From NCBI GenBank assembly GCA_050260415.1, contig JBLNCE010000085.1, positions 1-64,000 of the forward strand: a stretch of DNA of 64,000 bases. The letters are read 5' to 3'. The notes under the pieces are model-generated. The model did not search any database and was not told the DNA's origin. It saw only the letters and a program-made list of their open reading frames with translations. Source of the stretch: JBLNCE01 sp050260415. Its GTDB lineage: Bacteria; Bacillota; UBA4882; JAAYXC01. Of this stretch, positions 22,376-31,200 are shown piece after piece; positions within the stretch are counted from its first letter, which is position 1, and each line of letters opens with the position of its first letter. Both the position numbers and the translations under genes were made by a program.

Positions 22376-22710
22376 TAGGCTAGGATATCCAGGAATGTAA
22401 ATTTCATCGGGGTCGGTATCGGAATCGGTATCGGAATCGACGGGATTTCACGCGGATCTTGTACAGCGCTTACACGATCGACATTTTATCGAAGAGAGGA
22501 GAAAACACCCATGACCAAGACCGGTTTTCGTTGTGGGTCCCGTCGTTCCTGACGATGCCCGCGTGGCTAATCTGGCTGGGGTTGGTTCTGCGGCGGGTAG
22601 GCCGGCCGCAAGAAGCGCGGGTGGCTCAGGGCTTGGCCGGCGGGGCCGGCCGATAGTGAGAGACAAAGTTTGCCGTATTGCTCGTATATGGAGAGGGGAG
22701 TAGAGCCGCC

Positions 22711-23742
22711 GTGAAAAGATCGATCCTCTTCGTTATACCGGCAGTGCTGTTCCTCTGCACTCTGGGACCCCGTGCGGACGACGGCGTCTTCCTGGGCAAG
22801 GGCGCGGACATCTATCCGGCGGAAGAGGCGAAGATCCGGCTGGACTATGAGTTGCTGACCGTCACTCACACCGAAGGAGAAAAGGGCGGCAACGTCCGCG
22901 TGGAAGCGCTCTTCATCCTCTCCAACACGGGTGAAGCCCGGACGGTGACCGTCGGTTTTCCGGAAGAGTCCGGCTATTCACCCGAAGAGACGGACGAGCA
23001 GTTCCCCACGATCATGAATTTCACCGCCACCGTGGATGGAGTGCCCGTGGGTACCGTCCGCCAAACCCTGCGCGAGCCGAACGAGGACTTCGCCTTCGAC
23101 TGGGCATACCTCTGGCGGGTGCGTTTCGGCAAAGGCGAGACTCGGGTCATCAGAAACACGTATGATTACAAACCGGCCTTCGACTCGATCGGCTTGCACA
23201 CCGTCCGCTACATCTTGAGGACCGGAGCGCTCTGGGCTGGACCCATCGGCCGGATCGACATCGTCGTACGCTCCCCCATCCCCGTGCCGTGGATGGCGTT
23301 CGTGCCGTACCCGGAGGAATACTCCCATTTTCACGCGGCGAATTGGGAGCCAGACCGCGATATCGATCTTTCCTACCGCTTTTGGTCAAAGGAAGAGATC
23401 CCGGCCGGAGGCAGGTCGTACATCTACCCTAGCGCCGATACGAAAAAAGCGGCATACGGCGAGGCGGCCGCCGCGCGATGCACGGAAATCCGGCAATACA
23501 TCGCCGGCCTTACCGGCGATAAGCTGGCGGCCTGCACCAAATGGGAGATCCAGGCTTATATCAACGGTATCTATGCCACCCACGGCCGATCTTTCAAGGA
23601 CCCCGCGTGGTCCAGCTTTTTCGCGGGCAAATGGTGGTACCAGATCAATCCGTCCTATGGCGAGGGCGCGCTCACCGTGGAAGACCATAAGACGATCGCC
23701 CGGCTCAAGGCCTTCCTGGGCGAAGCGTTGGAGGCTGAGTGA
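22711..23742 (+). CDS. Exported protein with C-terminal YARHG domain
   Basis: GTG 22711 is preferred to the upstream open frame because GGAGAGGGGAG (22690-22700) sits at the right distance and the protein then begins with a signal peptide (MKRSILFVIPAVLFLCTL). 343 residues. The central part (~25-260) has a repeated beta pattern resembling DUF4424-like exported domains (VRVEALFILSNTGEARTVTV). The last ~75 residues match the YARHG domain: INGIYATHGRSFKDPAWSSFF, then WWYQINPSY. YARHG domains are extracytoplasmic and of unknown biochemistry, typical of Firmicutes and Bacteroidetes. It overlaps the start of the HAD gene by four bases (GTGA), which suggests a former operon. Role unknown. Confidence 0.8.
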   Translation: MKRSILFVIPAVLFLCTLGPRADDGVFLGKGADIYPAEEAKIRLDYELLTVTHTEGEKGGNVRVEALFILSNTGEARTVTVGFPEESGYSPEETDEQFPTIMNFTATVDGVPVGTVRQTLREPNEDFAFDWAYLWRVRFGKGETRVIRNTYDYKPAFDSIGLHTVRYILRTGALWAGPIGRIDIVVRSPIPVPWMAFVPYPEEYSHFHAANWEPDRDIDLSYRFWSKEEIPAGGRSYIYPSADTKKAAYGEAAAARCTEIRQYIAGLTGDKLAACTKWEIQAYINGIYATHGRSFKDPAWSSFFAGKWWYQINPSYGEGALTVEDHKTIARLKAFLGEALEAE

Positions 23743-24999
23743 AACTCGTACTCTTTGACCTGGACGATACGCTCTTTGACCACCAGTACAGCCGCCGGTG
23801 CGGTTAAGCGGCCTTGCAGCAGGCTTACCCATGCTTGGCCCGGATACCCCTGGAGCAACTGACGGCGGAGCACGAAAAGCTACTCACCGCCAGTTACGAT
23901 CGGGTGCTTGCCGGTGCGATCTCTCCGGAGGCGGATCGGCGCGAGCGTTTCCGGCGCATGCTGGACGGCTGCGGCGTGGAGATGCAAGCGGCGGAGATTG
24001 AGGGGGCCGTCGACTGTTATCGCCGCGCGTACGAGGCCCATCGGCGGGCGGCGCCGGGCGTCGCGGCCCTGATCGGGCATCTGCGCGCCCGCGGCGCGCG
24101 GATCGGCGTCGTGACCAACGGCTTGAGGGCGGTGCAGGAGGAAAAGCTACAGGTGTGCCGGCTTGATCGCCTCGTGGATTTCCTCCTCGGAGGAAGCCGG
24201 GGTGAAGAAGCCCGACCCGCGCCTCTTCATGATGGCGCTAGCAAGAGGCGGGGCATGTCCCGGGGACGCGGTGGTGATCGGGGATTCGTGGGCGTTTGAT
24301 GTCCTGGGGGCTAGGGCGGCGGGGATCCGCAGCCTCTGGCTCAACCGCGGGCGGGCGGCGTGTCTGGAGGCCGGTTTGACGACGGAGATTGCGGGGTTTG
24401 AGCCGCTGGGGCAAGTGGTGCTGAACCGGCCGGTGGAGCGATGGCTAAAGCTCTCCGCTCTGGCTCTTTTTGTAACAGGCGTTTTGTCGAACGTACTCAG
24501 GTTCTTTTCCGATGCATCCCGCGCGCGCACTATACAGAGCACACCGCTGTACTCGGCGCTCTATGATTCGCGTCTATTACCGGCGTTCGTGGAGAGGTTT
24601 GCTTCGCTAGCCGATCTCGGCATGAAGGCGCTCGCTTTTTATGGCTTCGGCTGCATCATCGGCCTGGTCAAAGAACGGCGGCCCGATGGAACCCGCACCT
24701 TTTCCACTGATAATATCACCGTGATTGGCTTGGCCGCGCTCGCGTCGGCCGTAATGGTGTTCGGGCTCAGCTCTTACTTGACAGCATCTTCGCTGGGCAT
24801 ACAATGGTTATCGCCGTTTGATGACGCGTGGCTTAGCTTGGCCACACAAGCGGCGAGTATGCTGTCGGGAGCCATGCATGGCATCTCGTTCGGCTTGACG
24901 CTGGTGGGTGTGGCTCAGGTTGCCGGGCGGCTGATAAGGGCTACATCGGCCGGGGCTTACGACGAGACATTTGAGGTTACCATGGATGATTCAGAGTAG
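23739..24999 (+). pseudogene. Interrupted HAD-family hydrolase joined to a membrane domain
   Basis: GTG 23739 begins KLVLFDLDDTLFD, HAD motif I with both catalytic Asp residues. An in-frame TAA at 23805-23807 stops it after 22 codons, and the same frame then resumes with the helical cap (LQQAYPCLARIPLEQL) and motif II (IGVVTNG). Near 24170-24195 the frame must shift to continue with SSEEAGVKKPDPRLF and motif III/IV GDSWAFDVLGARAAGI. After the HAD end (~24420) the second frame runs on into about 190 residues with four predicted membrane segments, ending at 24999. So a nonsense codon and a frameshift separate a complete set of HAD motifs. Either a pseudogene or assembly errors. The HAD-membrane fusion itself is unusual. 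Confidence 0.7.
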
Positions 25000-25040
25000 A
25001 GAAATATAATGCTCCTGTGTTGGGATTGGGAATGTAGTAA

Positions 25041-25070
25041 ACCGCCAATGAACGCGAATGCACGCGAATA
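25041..25070. repeat. Left arm of an imperfect inverted repeat around the 205-aa gene
   Basis: AACCGCCAATGAACGCGAAT and the next ten bases match, in reverse complement, the stretch at 25862-25889 with about two mismatches in 26. The two arms enclose a single gene. Confidence 0.6.
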
Positions 25071-25082
25071 CGAGAGTTTTTC

Positions 25083-25700
25083 ATGAGCTTCTGGGGGGTT
25101 CGAGAAATGGGAATAGTGGTCCAAGGAGTTGTCTTCGATAATCGAGCGCCGGACCTGTCCGTCATTGTTGGCAAGATTACCGATATGACTGGTCTTCCTT
25201 TGTCGGTCACCGAATCCAGAGAGGACACGGTGACCAATCTATATGTCGTGTATGGGCGACTTGCGTTCGCTTGCTTTCCCGATGACTCGATCGATATCTA
25301 TGCCTACCGTCCAGGTGCCCTGAGGGCTTCCTGTGACACTGCTCTTGAAGAGGCATATCCGGGGTTTCATAGCTTCGTGGAGGGCATGGCTGAGCCGGAG
25401 GGGACGCAAACGGTCCACCTCAGGGGTTATATCGGCCAAGAACCCACGCTGTTCTATGCTACGGTATTTGCCCTCGAAGCGCTTGGCGGACGCCCGGAGT
25501 TTCCGATCACCGAGGAACAGCGGCGAGAGTATGGTGGCGCGATAACCGTCGTCGAACTGATGAAGCGCCGCCGGAAGGCATACCGGTGGACATGGTTGAC
25601 TACCGTGTTGGGCGTACCGTTGCTATTGGTATTCGTGCCGCTATGGATGATAAAAACACTGCTAACAATACCGTGGCGTATTCGAAAGGTCACAAGGTAA
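25083..25700 (+). CDS. Hypothetical protein with C-terminal membrane segment
   Basis: 205 residues from ATG 25083; ATG 25107 (MGIVVQGVVFDN) is an equally good start with a G-rich stretch upstream. The body is mixed alpha/beta with no motif I recognise. A single hydrophobic segment lies near 170-195 (LTTVLGVPLLLVFVPLWMI), flanked by basic residues (MKRRRKAYRW before, WRIRKVTR after), so the protein is likely anchored with its bulk on one side of the membrane. It is enclosed by an imperfect inverted repeat, in a stretch with several broken genes, which suggests it came in on a small mobile cassette. No function can be assigned. Confidence 0.6.
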   Translation: MSFWGVREMGIVVQGVVFDNRAPDLSVIVGKITDMTGLPLSVTESREDTVTNLYVVYGRLAFACFPDDSIDIYAYRPGALRASCDTALEEAYPGFHSFVEGMAEPEGTQTVHLRGYIGQEPTLFYATVFALEALGGRPEFPITEEQRREYGGAITVVELMKRRRKAYRWTWLTTVLGVPLLLVFVPLWMIKTLLTIPWRIRKVTR

Positions 25701-26030
25701 ATCCAACAAGACTATGACGAGGCCTTCATACCGTACATAGTGCCAGTTCACGAACTGGCACCCCCGTTAACCTTCGCGGCGTCGTCTTCGACCATGAGTA
25801 CGGTTTGTCTTTTTCCAAAGAGAGGAGTGGCGAAGATACGTAAATACAAAGTAATACAATTAGCGTCCATTCGCGTTCATTCGCGGTTAACAATGACGTG
25901 TAACTTGCACGGCCGACTAATCCTAGCTTGTCGCCTCCTACGGCCTGATCGTGCTCATCGGCGCCGTAATCCTCTTACCCAAGCGTGATGGACAATATCT
26001 TTGCGGGGTGTAAGATAATCATTGAATCAA
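25701..26030. other. Intergenic region with hairpin and inverted-repeat arm
   Basis: A perfect hairpin GTGCCAGTTC-AC-GAACTGGCAC lies at 25740-25761, shortly after the 205-aa gene, and could end its transcript. The right arm of the inverted repeat is at 25862-25889. No supported gene. Confidence 0.5.
25862..25889. repeat. Right arm of the imperfect inverted repeat
   Basis: Reads AGCGTCCATTCGCGTTCATT and eight more bases on the + strand. Its reverse complement aligns with 25041-25070. Confidence 0.6.
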
Positions 26031-26823
26031 ATGAAGGTAACAACTAACCAGAAGATCCACGCGGAACTCAAACGCATCGAAGTGGAGGAACGTATCTCCA
26101 TCCTCTATGCCTGCGAGTCAGGGAGCCGGGCCTGGGGCTTCGCCGTCCGTCGACAGTGACTACGACGTGCGCTTCATTTACTTGCGCCCAACCTTATCGT
26201 ATCTCTCCATCCATCGGGACCGCGACGTGATCGAAAGGCCTTTGTGGGACGGTCTCGATCTGGCGGGATGGGATCTGCCCAAAGCGCTTGAGCTGTTTCG
26301 CAGATCCAATCCGCCGCTCTTGGAATGGATCCAGTCGCCGATCCAATATCTTTCCCGCTCCGCATTGGTTTCCAGATTGCGTGCTCTCTTGCCGCGATAT
26401 TATTCGCCGGTCTCGTGCTTGCACCACTATCTGCACATGGCCGAGGGAAACCTGCGCGAATACTTAAGAGGTGAAGAAGTATGGACGAAGAAGTACTTCT
26501 ACGTTCTCCGGCCCGTCCTGGCCTGTCTCTGGATCGAGCAAGGGCTTGGCGCGGTCCCGACGGAGTTCCACAAGCTGGTTAAGGCCGTCGTAACCGATGA
26601 CGAGTTAAGGGAGGAAATCGAGCGTCTGCTCGCGGCAAAGAAGTCCGGCGGGGAATTAAGAAAGGGACCCAGGAACGAGATCGTTTCGTCCTTTATCGAG
26701 CGGGAAGTCACAAGGCTGAGCGCGGTGCAACAACCTCCAGGTGAGACCCGTGATCCCGGCGTGCTGGATCGCCTTTTCGTCGAGATCCTGGTTGAAGTGA
26801 ATGGAAGCAGTATACAGCCATAG
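26031..26823 (+). pseudogene. Frameshifted RlaP-like nucleotidyltransferase
   Basis: From ATG 26031 the frame reads through ISILYACESGSRAWGF, the start of the nucleotidyltransferase active site (GSRAWG), then runs to a stop at 26157. The next frame continues SVDSDYDVRFIYLR, which supplies the two catalytic Asp residues, and runs intact to 26823 (RSNPPLLEWIQSPIQYL, then HYLHMAEGN and VLRPVLACLWIE). One extra G near 26142-26146 explains the break; removing it restores a ~263-residue protein of the PF10127 (RlaP/YcgL-like predicted nucleotidyltransferase) family. All motifs are conserved, so the lesion is recent or a sequencing error. The family is linked to RNA repair in some bacteria. Confidence 0.8.
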
Positions 26824-26949
26824 ATTGCAACGTATGCATCTGCGGTGACTCCATGGCGAACGCTGTGGTCCGCCATACCAATCTAACGGAGTTAAGCATC
26901 TTGACATCATGACGTTATGGCGTTAAGCTTACTTCCAGAGGTGATTACC

Positions 26950-27183
26950 ATGAGTGAGACCCTCAAACGCTCCACGATCTACTTCAAGCCCGAACTCCAC
27001 CGTGCTCTCCGCCTCAAAGCCGCCGACACCCAGCGCAGCCTGTCCGATCTCGTAAACGCCGCGGTACAACTGGCTCTGCGCGAGGATGAGGAGGACCTCT
27101 CCGCTTTTGCCGAGCGTGTGGCGGAGCCTACGATGACATATGAGGAACTGCTCAAAGACCTGAAGGCCCATGGGAAGATATAG
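26950..27183 (+). CDS. Ribbon-helix-helix antitoxin
   Basis: 77 residues from ATG 26950, preceded by AGAGGTGATT; an upstream in-frame ATG at 26917 has no ribosome site. The first ~45 residues form a ribbon-helix-helix DNA-binding fold: strand KRSTIYFKPELHRALRLKAA, then SLSDLVNAAVQLALRE. The acidic C-terminus (EDEEDLSAF, EELLKDLKAHG) would wrap the toxin. It overlaps the downstream RelE/ParE-type gene by 14 bases, the normal arrangement of a type II toxin-antitoxin pair, so it should also repress the shared promoter; TTGACA near 26902 with a poor -10 17 bases on is a candidate. Confidence 0.85.
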   Translation: MSETLKRSTIYFKPELHRALRLKAADTQRSLSDLVNAAVQLALREDEEDLSAFAERVAEPTMTYEELLKDLKAHGKI

Positions 27184-27433
27184 ACTGGCTTTCAAACGAT
27201 CCGTCGCCAAGGATCTTCGCGGTCTTCCGCGGCCGGATGTAGCGCGCATTTTGAAATGCTTCGAAGCATTGGCTGAGGATCCGCGTGCTCACGGCGGTGA
27301 AAAGCTGTCCGGCCAGGAAAGGTACCGTATGCGCGTGGGTATCTACCGCATCATTTACGAAATCATGGACGATCGGCTCGTGGTGGTCGTGGTGAAGATC
27401 GGCCACAGGCGTGATGTATATAAAGGCGGCTGA
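27170..27433 (+). CDS. RelE/ParE-superfamily toxin
   Basis: 87 residues from ATG 27170. Family features: an N-terminal YRLAFKRSVAKDLRGLP strand-helix, LSGQERYRMRVGIYRIIYEI with the conserved R-x-G-x-Y-R core, and a C-terminal VVKIGHRRDVY strand in which His and Arg/Tyr are the usual RNase residues of RelE-type mRNA interferases. The order antitoxin-then-toxin with a short overlap supports the pairing. Toxins of this fold cleave ribosome-bound mRNA (RelE) or poison gyrase (ParE); the GHRRDVY end favours RelE. Lying in a region of broken genes, it may stabilise this accessory stretch. Confidence 0.87.
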   Translation: MGRYRLAFKRSVAKDLRGLPRPDVARILKCFEALAEDPRAHGGEKLSGQERYRMRVGIYRIIYEIMDDRLVVVVVKIGHRRDVYKGG

Positions 27434-27467
27434 ATTGCAGACCGCTCTGGTGGAGGTACCGCATATA

Positions 27468-27914
27468 TTGATCCAATGTCCGGAATGCGGCGCCCCGTTG
27501 CCCGACGGCGGCTCCTGCCGGGGTTATTTTCACGAGCTTCTCCTCCTCGAGGCGGAGGTTCCCGGCGCGCCGGGGGCGATGCCGCACTTCTTTGCCGTGG
27601 CCTCGTATAATCTCCAGCATCCGAGCCAGTTTACCCCGGCGATTCTAACTCGTCTCCGCGCCTCCCTCGACGACGCCCTGGCCGGACGGGCGTCGATCCG
27701 GGATCTGCGGCGCCGGGCGCGGTACCAGGCGGATGGACCGGCGCGGGTACTCCGCCGGCCCGGCGATGTGGCCGCCGGGGAAGAACAGCCGGGGTTGTGG
27801 AATTGGCCCACGCGATGGCCCATGACCGTGGCGGACGTCTGCCGGGTATCGCCGGCGCTCTATATCGAGCGCGTACGCCAGTGGGCGGCCGCGGTCTCCG
27901 CGACGCTCGGCTAA
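27468..27914 (+). CDS. DUF5946-like protein
   Basis: About 148 residues if TTG 27468 is used (GGAGG at 27452-27456); ATG 27411 also opens the frame but overlaps the toxin gene and adds residues unlike the family. Near the start is a zinc-knuckle-like CPECGAPLPDGGSC. A His/Phe-rich helix follows (YFHELLLLEAEV), then NLQHPSQFT and a C-terminal TVADVCRVSPALYIERVRQW. This agrees with the DUF5946 family as I remember it, whose function is unknown. No partner is evident; the gene simply follows the toxin-antitoxin pair. Confidence 0.65.
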   Translation: MIQCPECGAPLPDGGSCRGYFHELLLLEAEVPGAPGAMPHFFAVASYNLQHPSQFTPAILTRLRASLDDALAGRASIRDLRRRARYQADGPARVLRRPGDVAAGEEQPGLWNWPTRWPMTVADVCRVSPALYIERVRQWAAAVSATLG

Positions 27915-28131
27915 GACCACGACGCACACGAAGGTCGCGAAATAGAGTCGGATCGCGCCGCCACCGGGGGTAGAGCGGGCGGTGGGGCCCGTGGCCATGC
28001 ATGCGACAAAAAGGGCGTTGAGCCCCCGCAGGGTGGCGAAACGAAATGGGACACACATTCTCAAACTCGATTGAGGGTGCGGCCCGCTGCGCGGGCATGG
28101 TGAAGCCACTAACTTAATAGGAGTTATGATC

Positions 28132-29037
28132 ATGCATCATCTCGTCGGCACACTCCTTGTCGCCCTGTCCGCGGCGGCCTTTGGTACGCTGGCCATCTTC
28201 GGCCGGTATGCATATGCGGATGGAATGGATACGTTCACGATTCTGTTCTTGCGGTTCTCCCTGGCGGCCGCATTCATGCTGGTCCTGCTCATGCTGCGGC
28301 GCGAGCGGCTGCCGCGCGGAGCGGTGTTGGCCAGGCTCCTCGGCATGGGCGCGATCGGCTACGTGGGCCAGGCGTTCGCGTACCTGACCGCGCTGAAGTA
28401 CGCCTCCGCGGGGTTGGTGGCCTTGCTGTTGTATCTATATCCTGTATTCGTGGCCTTGCTCGCGGCGATGCTGCTGCACGAGCGCATTACCGCCGTCAAG
28501 GGATTCGCGTTGGGGTTGGCGCTCCTGGGCACGGCGCTCACAGTCGGCCCGGCTGGGGGCCAAGCGCTGGGCGTCTTACTGGCGGTCTCCGGGGCGGTCA
28601 TCTATTCCATCTACATCATCGTCGGGACGCACGTAATGAAACAGGTCTCCGCGGTGCAGTCCTCCGCGGTGATCTTCAGCGCGGCGGCCGTCTCGTCAGG
28701 CGTATTGATGGCCCTGCACGGACCGCATCCCCCGGCGACCGGCGCGGGGTGGGCGGCCGTCGCCTCGATCGTGCTGATTGCCACGGTGCTGCCCGTGGCG
28801 GCTTTCCTGGCGGGTTTGGGGCGGATCGGCCCCACGAATGCGGCGATGCTGTCCACGTTGGAGCCGGTGGTTACCGTCCTGTTTGCCGTGGTTTGGCTGC
28901 ATGAGACGCTCAAACCCCTTACCTGGCTGGGAGGCGGGCTGATCTTGGCCGCGGTTCTTTTGGTGACACGGGGCGAATTGCGGCTGACATTCCCCCGCGC
29001 AGGCGCGAAGGGAAGAATGCTGGATGAAGAAACGTGA
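28132..29037 (+). CDS. DMT-superfamily (EamA) transporter
   Basis: ATG 28132 is best spaced from AGGAG (28119-28123); ATG 28126 is the alternative. About 301 residues with ten hydrophobic segments in two EamA halves. The first half has PRGAVLARLLGMGAIGYVGQ and LTALKYASAGLVALLLYLYP, the second SVQSSAVIF-like and ATVLPVAAFLAGLGRIGPTN followed by LSTLEPVVTVLFAVVWLHE, all typical of the family. Substrate unknown: members export metabolites, amino acids or drugs. It stands alone between short intergenic hairpins (GCCCGCTGCGCGGGC at 28082-28096 upstream). Confidence 0.88.
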   Translation: MHHLVGTLLVALSAAAFGTLAIFGRYAYADGMDTFTILFLRFSLAAAFMLVLLMLRRERLPRGAVLARLLGMGAIGYVGQAFAYLTALKYASAGLVALLLYLYPVFVALLAAMLLHERITAVKGFALGLALLGTALTVGPAGGQALGVLLAVSGAVIYSIYIIVGTHVMKQVSAVQSSAVIFSAAAVSSGVLMALHGPHPPATGAGWAAVASIVLIATVLPVAAFLAGLGRIGPTNAAMLSTLEPVVTVLFAVVWLHETLKPLTWLGGGLILAAVLLVTRGELRLTFPRAGAKGRMLDEET

Positions 29038-29231
29038 TCGGCGCGCCCTGTTTTTCGGATAGCCTTGCCGCCGGCGGTCCATAATTTATGATGCCGAGTT
29101 TTCAAAAACCCCACGCGAAACATGCAACTCCTTGCGGCTGTGCCGCGACGTGAGCGCGGATGGCGCGGCCATGCCGATCGAGGGGGCGGGAAAACCGGCA
29201 AAAACGATGCCCCGCCGGGGAGGCAGGATTG

Positions 29232-29609
29232 ATGACCTTTGACTTTCTAGATCGCGTGGCGGCGTCCCGACCCAGACCACGGCCAATCTTCAAAGCGTTT
29301 CGCACGAGGCTGGTCATGAACGAGGATGCCCGCCAGGCGTTCTTCCCCAGTACCGACAAAGTGCTCCTAGCCTACGACCCCGATACCAGCCATCTCGCCG
29401 TCAAGGCCCTGGCCCCAGATGTGCAGGAGCATGCGGGCTGGCAAGCCTTCCACATCGAACGCCAGCCGAGATCCAGCGACAGCTATCACGTGGATTGGCG
29501 CCCCTTTTGGGACCGTGAAGTGGGACGGATGGGCGGCCGTCCGGTCGTGCGGGGCGAGGAAGCGATCCAGCGATACGGCGAGGATGTCATCGCCATGAGT
29601 CTAGCCTAG
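29232..29609 (+). CDS. Hypothetical protein (125 aa)
   Basis: ATG 29232 follows GGGGAGGCAGG. The product is a soluble 125-residue protein with FDFLDRVAASRPRPRPIFKA near the start, then two beta-rich stretches (VLLAYDPDTSHLAVKAL, and SSDSYHVDWRPFWD) and a C-terminal helix. I do not recognise the family. Base composition and the ribosome site support a real gene. A strong hairpin lies 67 bases downstream. Confidence 0.55.
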   Translation: MTFDFLDRVAASRPRPRPIFKAFRTRLVMNEDARQAFFPSTDKVLLAYDPDTSHLAVKALAPDVQEHAGWQAFHIERQPRSSDSYHVDWRPFWDREVGRMGGRPVVRGEEAIQRYGEDVIAMSLA

Positions 29610-29675
29610 CAGCCCGCGCCTCGCAGCCTTCCGTCCCGGGACAGATCCAGGCGCAAAGACGCCGCCTGACCCCAT

Positions 29676-29705
29676 CCCCTTCCCGCGATCGGGAAGGGGT
29701 TATTC
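29676..29705 (+). terminator. Hairpin after the 125-aa gene
   Basis: CCCCTTCCCG/CGGGAAGGGG with loop CGAT, ten perfect pairs, followed by TTATTC. Likely terminator; only a short T-rich tail. Confidence 0.6.
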
Positions 29706-29841
29706 GTCCTGGATTCGTTTGATGGAGCCGCAGTCTGTCGCATGTCTTGGCGTATGCTTTTGGAATCACGGTCATAGTCCAGGCGCCGGGCGGTCATAAT
29801 AGGCGAGGTTGCATCACAAGAAAAGGCAGGAGTGGTCCCGC

Positions 29842-31104
29842 TTGCATGTCTTGATGCTTTCCTGGGAGTTTCCGCCCCTGGTGGTAGGGGGGATCGCCCG
29901 GCACGTACACGACTTGGCCGTGTCTTTGGCCCGGGAGGGCGCGCAGGTAACCATCCTCACCGCGGGTGGCGCGCAGGCCAAGCCGGTGGAACATCTGGAC
30001 GGGATAACCGTGCATCGTGTTCTGCCGGCCAATCCCACGCCGCTGGATCTCACCGGCCACATCATGCAACTCAATCTGAACCTCCTCGAACGCGGCTTGT
30101 CCCTGGCGGCGCAGGGAGAGGTCTTTGATCTCGTGCATGCCCATGACTGGGTCACGGCCTATGCCGGCAAAGCGCTCAAACACGGCCTGGACTTGCCGCT
30201 GCTTGCCACGATCCATGCCACGGAATGGGGCCGCAACAATGGTCTGCATAACGACCTGCAGCGCTATATCAGCAGCATCGAATGGTGGCTGTGCTTTGAG
30301 GCCTGGCGGGTGATCTGCTGCAGCCGCTACATGGCCGGCGAACTGAGGCAGGTGTTTCAGTTGCCGGAGGACAAACTCCGCACGATTGTGAACGGGGTCT
30401 ATCCGGAGGAATTCACGTCCGGGCCTATACCCGCCGGATTTCGGGAGCGCTACGCGGCGCCGGATGAGAAGATCCTCTTTCATGTCGGGCGTCTGGTGCG
30501 GGAGAAAGGCCTGGACATACTATTGGACGCCCTGCCGCAGATCCTTATGGGTTATCCGCGGGTCAAACTGATCATCGCCGGCCGGGGCGGCTACGAAGCG
30601 GAGCTGAAGGCCCGCGCGGAGCGGCTCGGCATATACCATCGCGTCTACTTTACCGGGTACATCGACGACCAGACGCGCAATCTGCTGTACCGCCTGGCCG
30701 ATGCGGCCGTGTTCCCCAGCCTCTACGAGCCTTTTGGCATCGTGGCGCTGGAAGCCATGGCCGCCAATGTGCCGCCCGTGGTCTCCGACACGGGTGGATT
30801 GAGCGAGGTCGTCGTCCATGGGCGCAACGGCCTAAAGGTGCAGACGGGCAACGCCGGCTCCCTGGCGGAAAACGTCCTGTGGATGCTCAATCACCCGGAT
30901 AAGGTGGCGGAAATGCGGGCAGCGGCGGGGCAAGACGTACGGCGTCTCTATAATTGGCGGGATATCGCACACGAAACGCGCCGCGTCTACGAGGAAGTCC
31001 TAGCCGAAAACCGGCAATTTCAGCAAAAGGGAAGACCGGCCATCGCCCCCTGGAAACTTACCGAGATGGAGGCCCCGAACCGTTATAGCCGGGCGATGGG
31101 CTAG
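29842..31104 (+). CDS. GT-B glycosyltransferase family 4 (glycogen-synthase-like)
   Basis: TTG 29842 is chosen because AGGAG (29828-29832) is nine bases upstream and the product then begins at the usual family start (LHVLMLSWEFPP). About 420 residues. The N-terminal GT-B domain has the GGIARHVHDLA loop and the HAHDW motif; the C-terminal domain has HVGRLVREKGLD, the sugar-nucleotide site near AGRGG, and the E-x7-E motif in SLYEPFGIVALEAMAAN. This pattern fits GT4 enzymes making alpha-glucans or glycolipids. The next gene encodes a nucleotide-sugar-synthesis-like fusion, and the two commonly occur together in Clostridia. Product not determinable from sequence. Confidence 0.88.
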   Translation: MHVLMLSWEFPPLVVGGIARHVHDLAVSLAREGAQVTILTAGGAQAKPVEHLDGITVHRVLPANPTPLDLTGHIMQLNLNLLERGLSLAAQGEVFDLVHAHDWVTAYAGKALKHGLDLPLLATIHATEWGRNNGLHNDLQRYISSIEWWLCFEAWRVICCSRYMAGELRQVFQLPEDKLRTIVNGVYPEEFTSGPIPAGFRERYAAPDEKILFHVGRLVREKGLDILLDALPQILMGYPRVKLIIAGRGGYEAELKARAERLGIYHRVYFTGYIDDQTRNLLYRLADAAVFPSLYEPFGIVALEAMAANVPPVVSDTGGLSEVVVHGRNGLKVQTGNAGSLAENVLWMLNHPDKVAEMRAAAGQDVRRLYNWRDIAHETRRVYEEVLAENRQFQQKGRPAIAPWKLTEMEAPNRYSRAMG

Positions 31105-31110
31105 GAAGAC

Positions 31111-31200
31111 ACGAAGGACTAAGGACTAAGTACTAAGGACTGAGTACTAAGGACGAAGTACTAAGTACGAAGTAAGAAGTAAGAAAGAAGAAAGAAGAAG
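31111..31200 (+). repeat. Short tandem AAGGACTAAGTACTA-type repeats
   Basis: Loose repeats of ACTAAGGACTAAGTACTAAGG grade into GAAGTAAGAAGTAAGAAAG. They are complementary to 31335-31364 across the same intergenic gap. Confidence 0.7.

Larger units (their letters stand above)
21879..22710. other. 832-base region without a supported gene
   Basis: It contains the hairpin at 21987-22020, two related palindromes (22165-22187 and 22265-22294), a duplicated GGTATCGGAATC pattern near 22413-22440, a good sigma-A-type promoter at 22346-22375, and at 22511 an ATG with a GAGAGGAG site opening a 13-codon frame. A second short frame from 22555 encodes about 33 residues with a hydrophobic start (MPAWLIWLGLVL). 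Neither frame matches a family I know; they may be stubs. Confidence 0.5.

Noticed and set aside
22459..22656. 65-codon frame near the YARHG gene
   Set aside because: It reads through two short frames each with better local starts and has no family match; listed only within the intergenic entry.
27913..28125. Possible small RNA or gene between the DUF5946 gene and the transporter
   Set aside because: Only short hairpins are visible; nothing like tRNA, SRP or 6S RNA.
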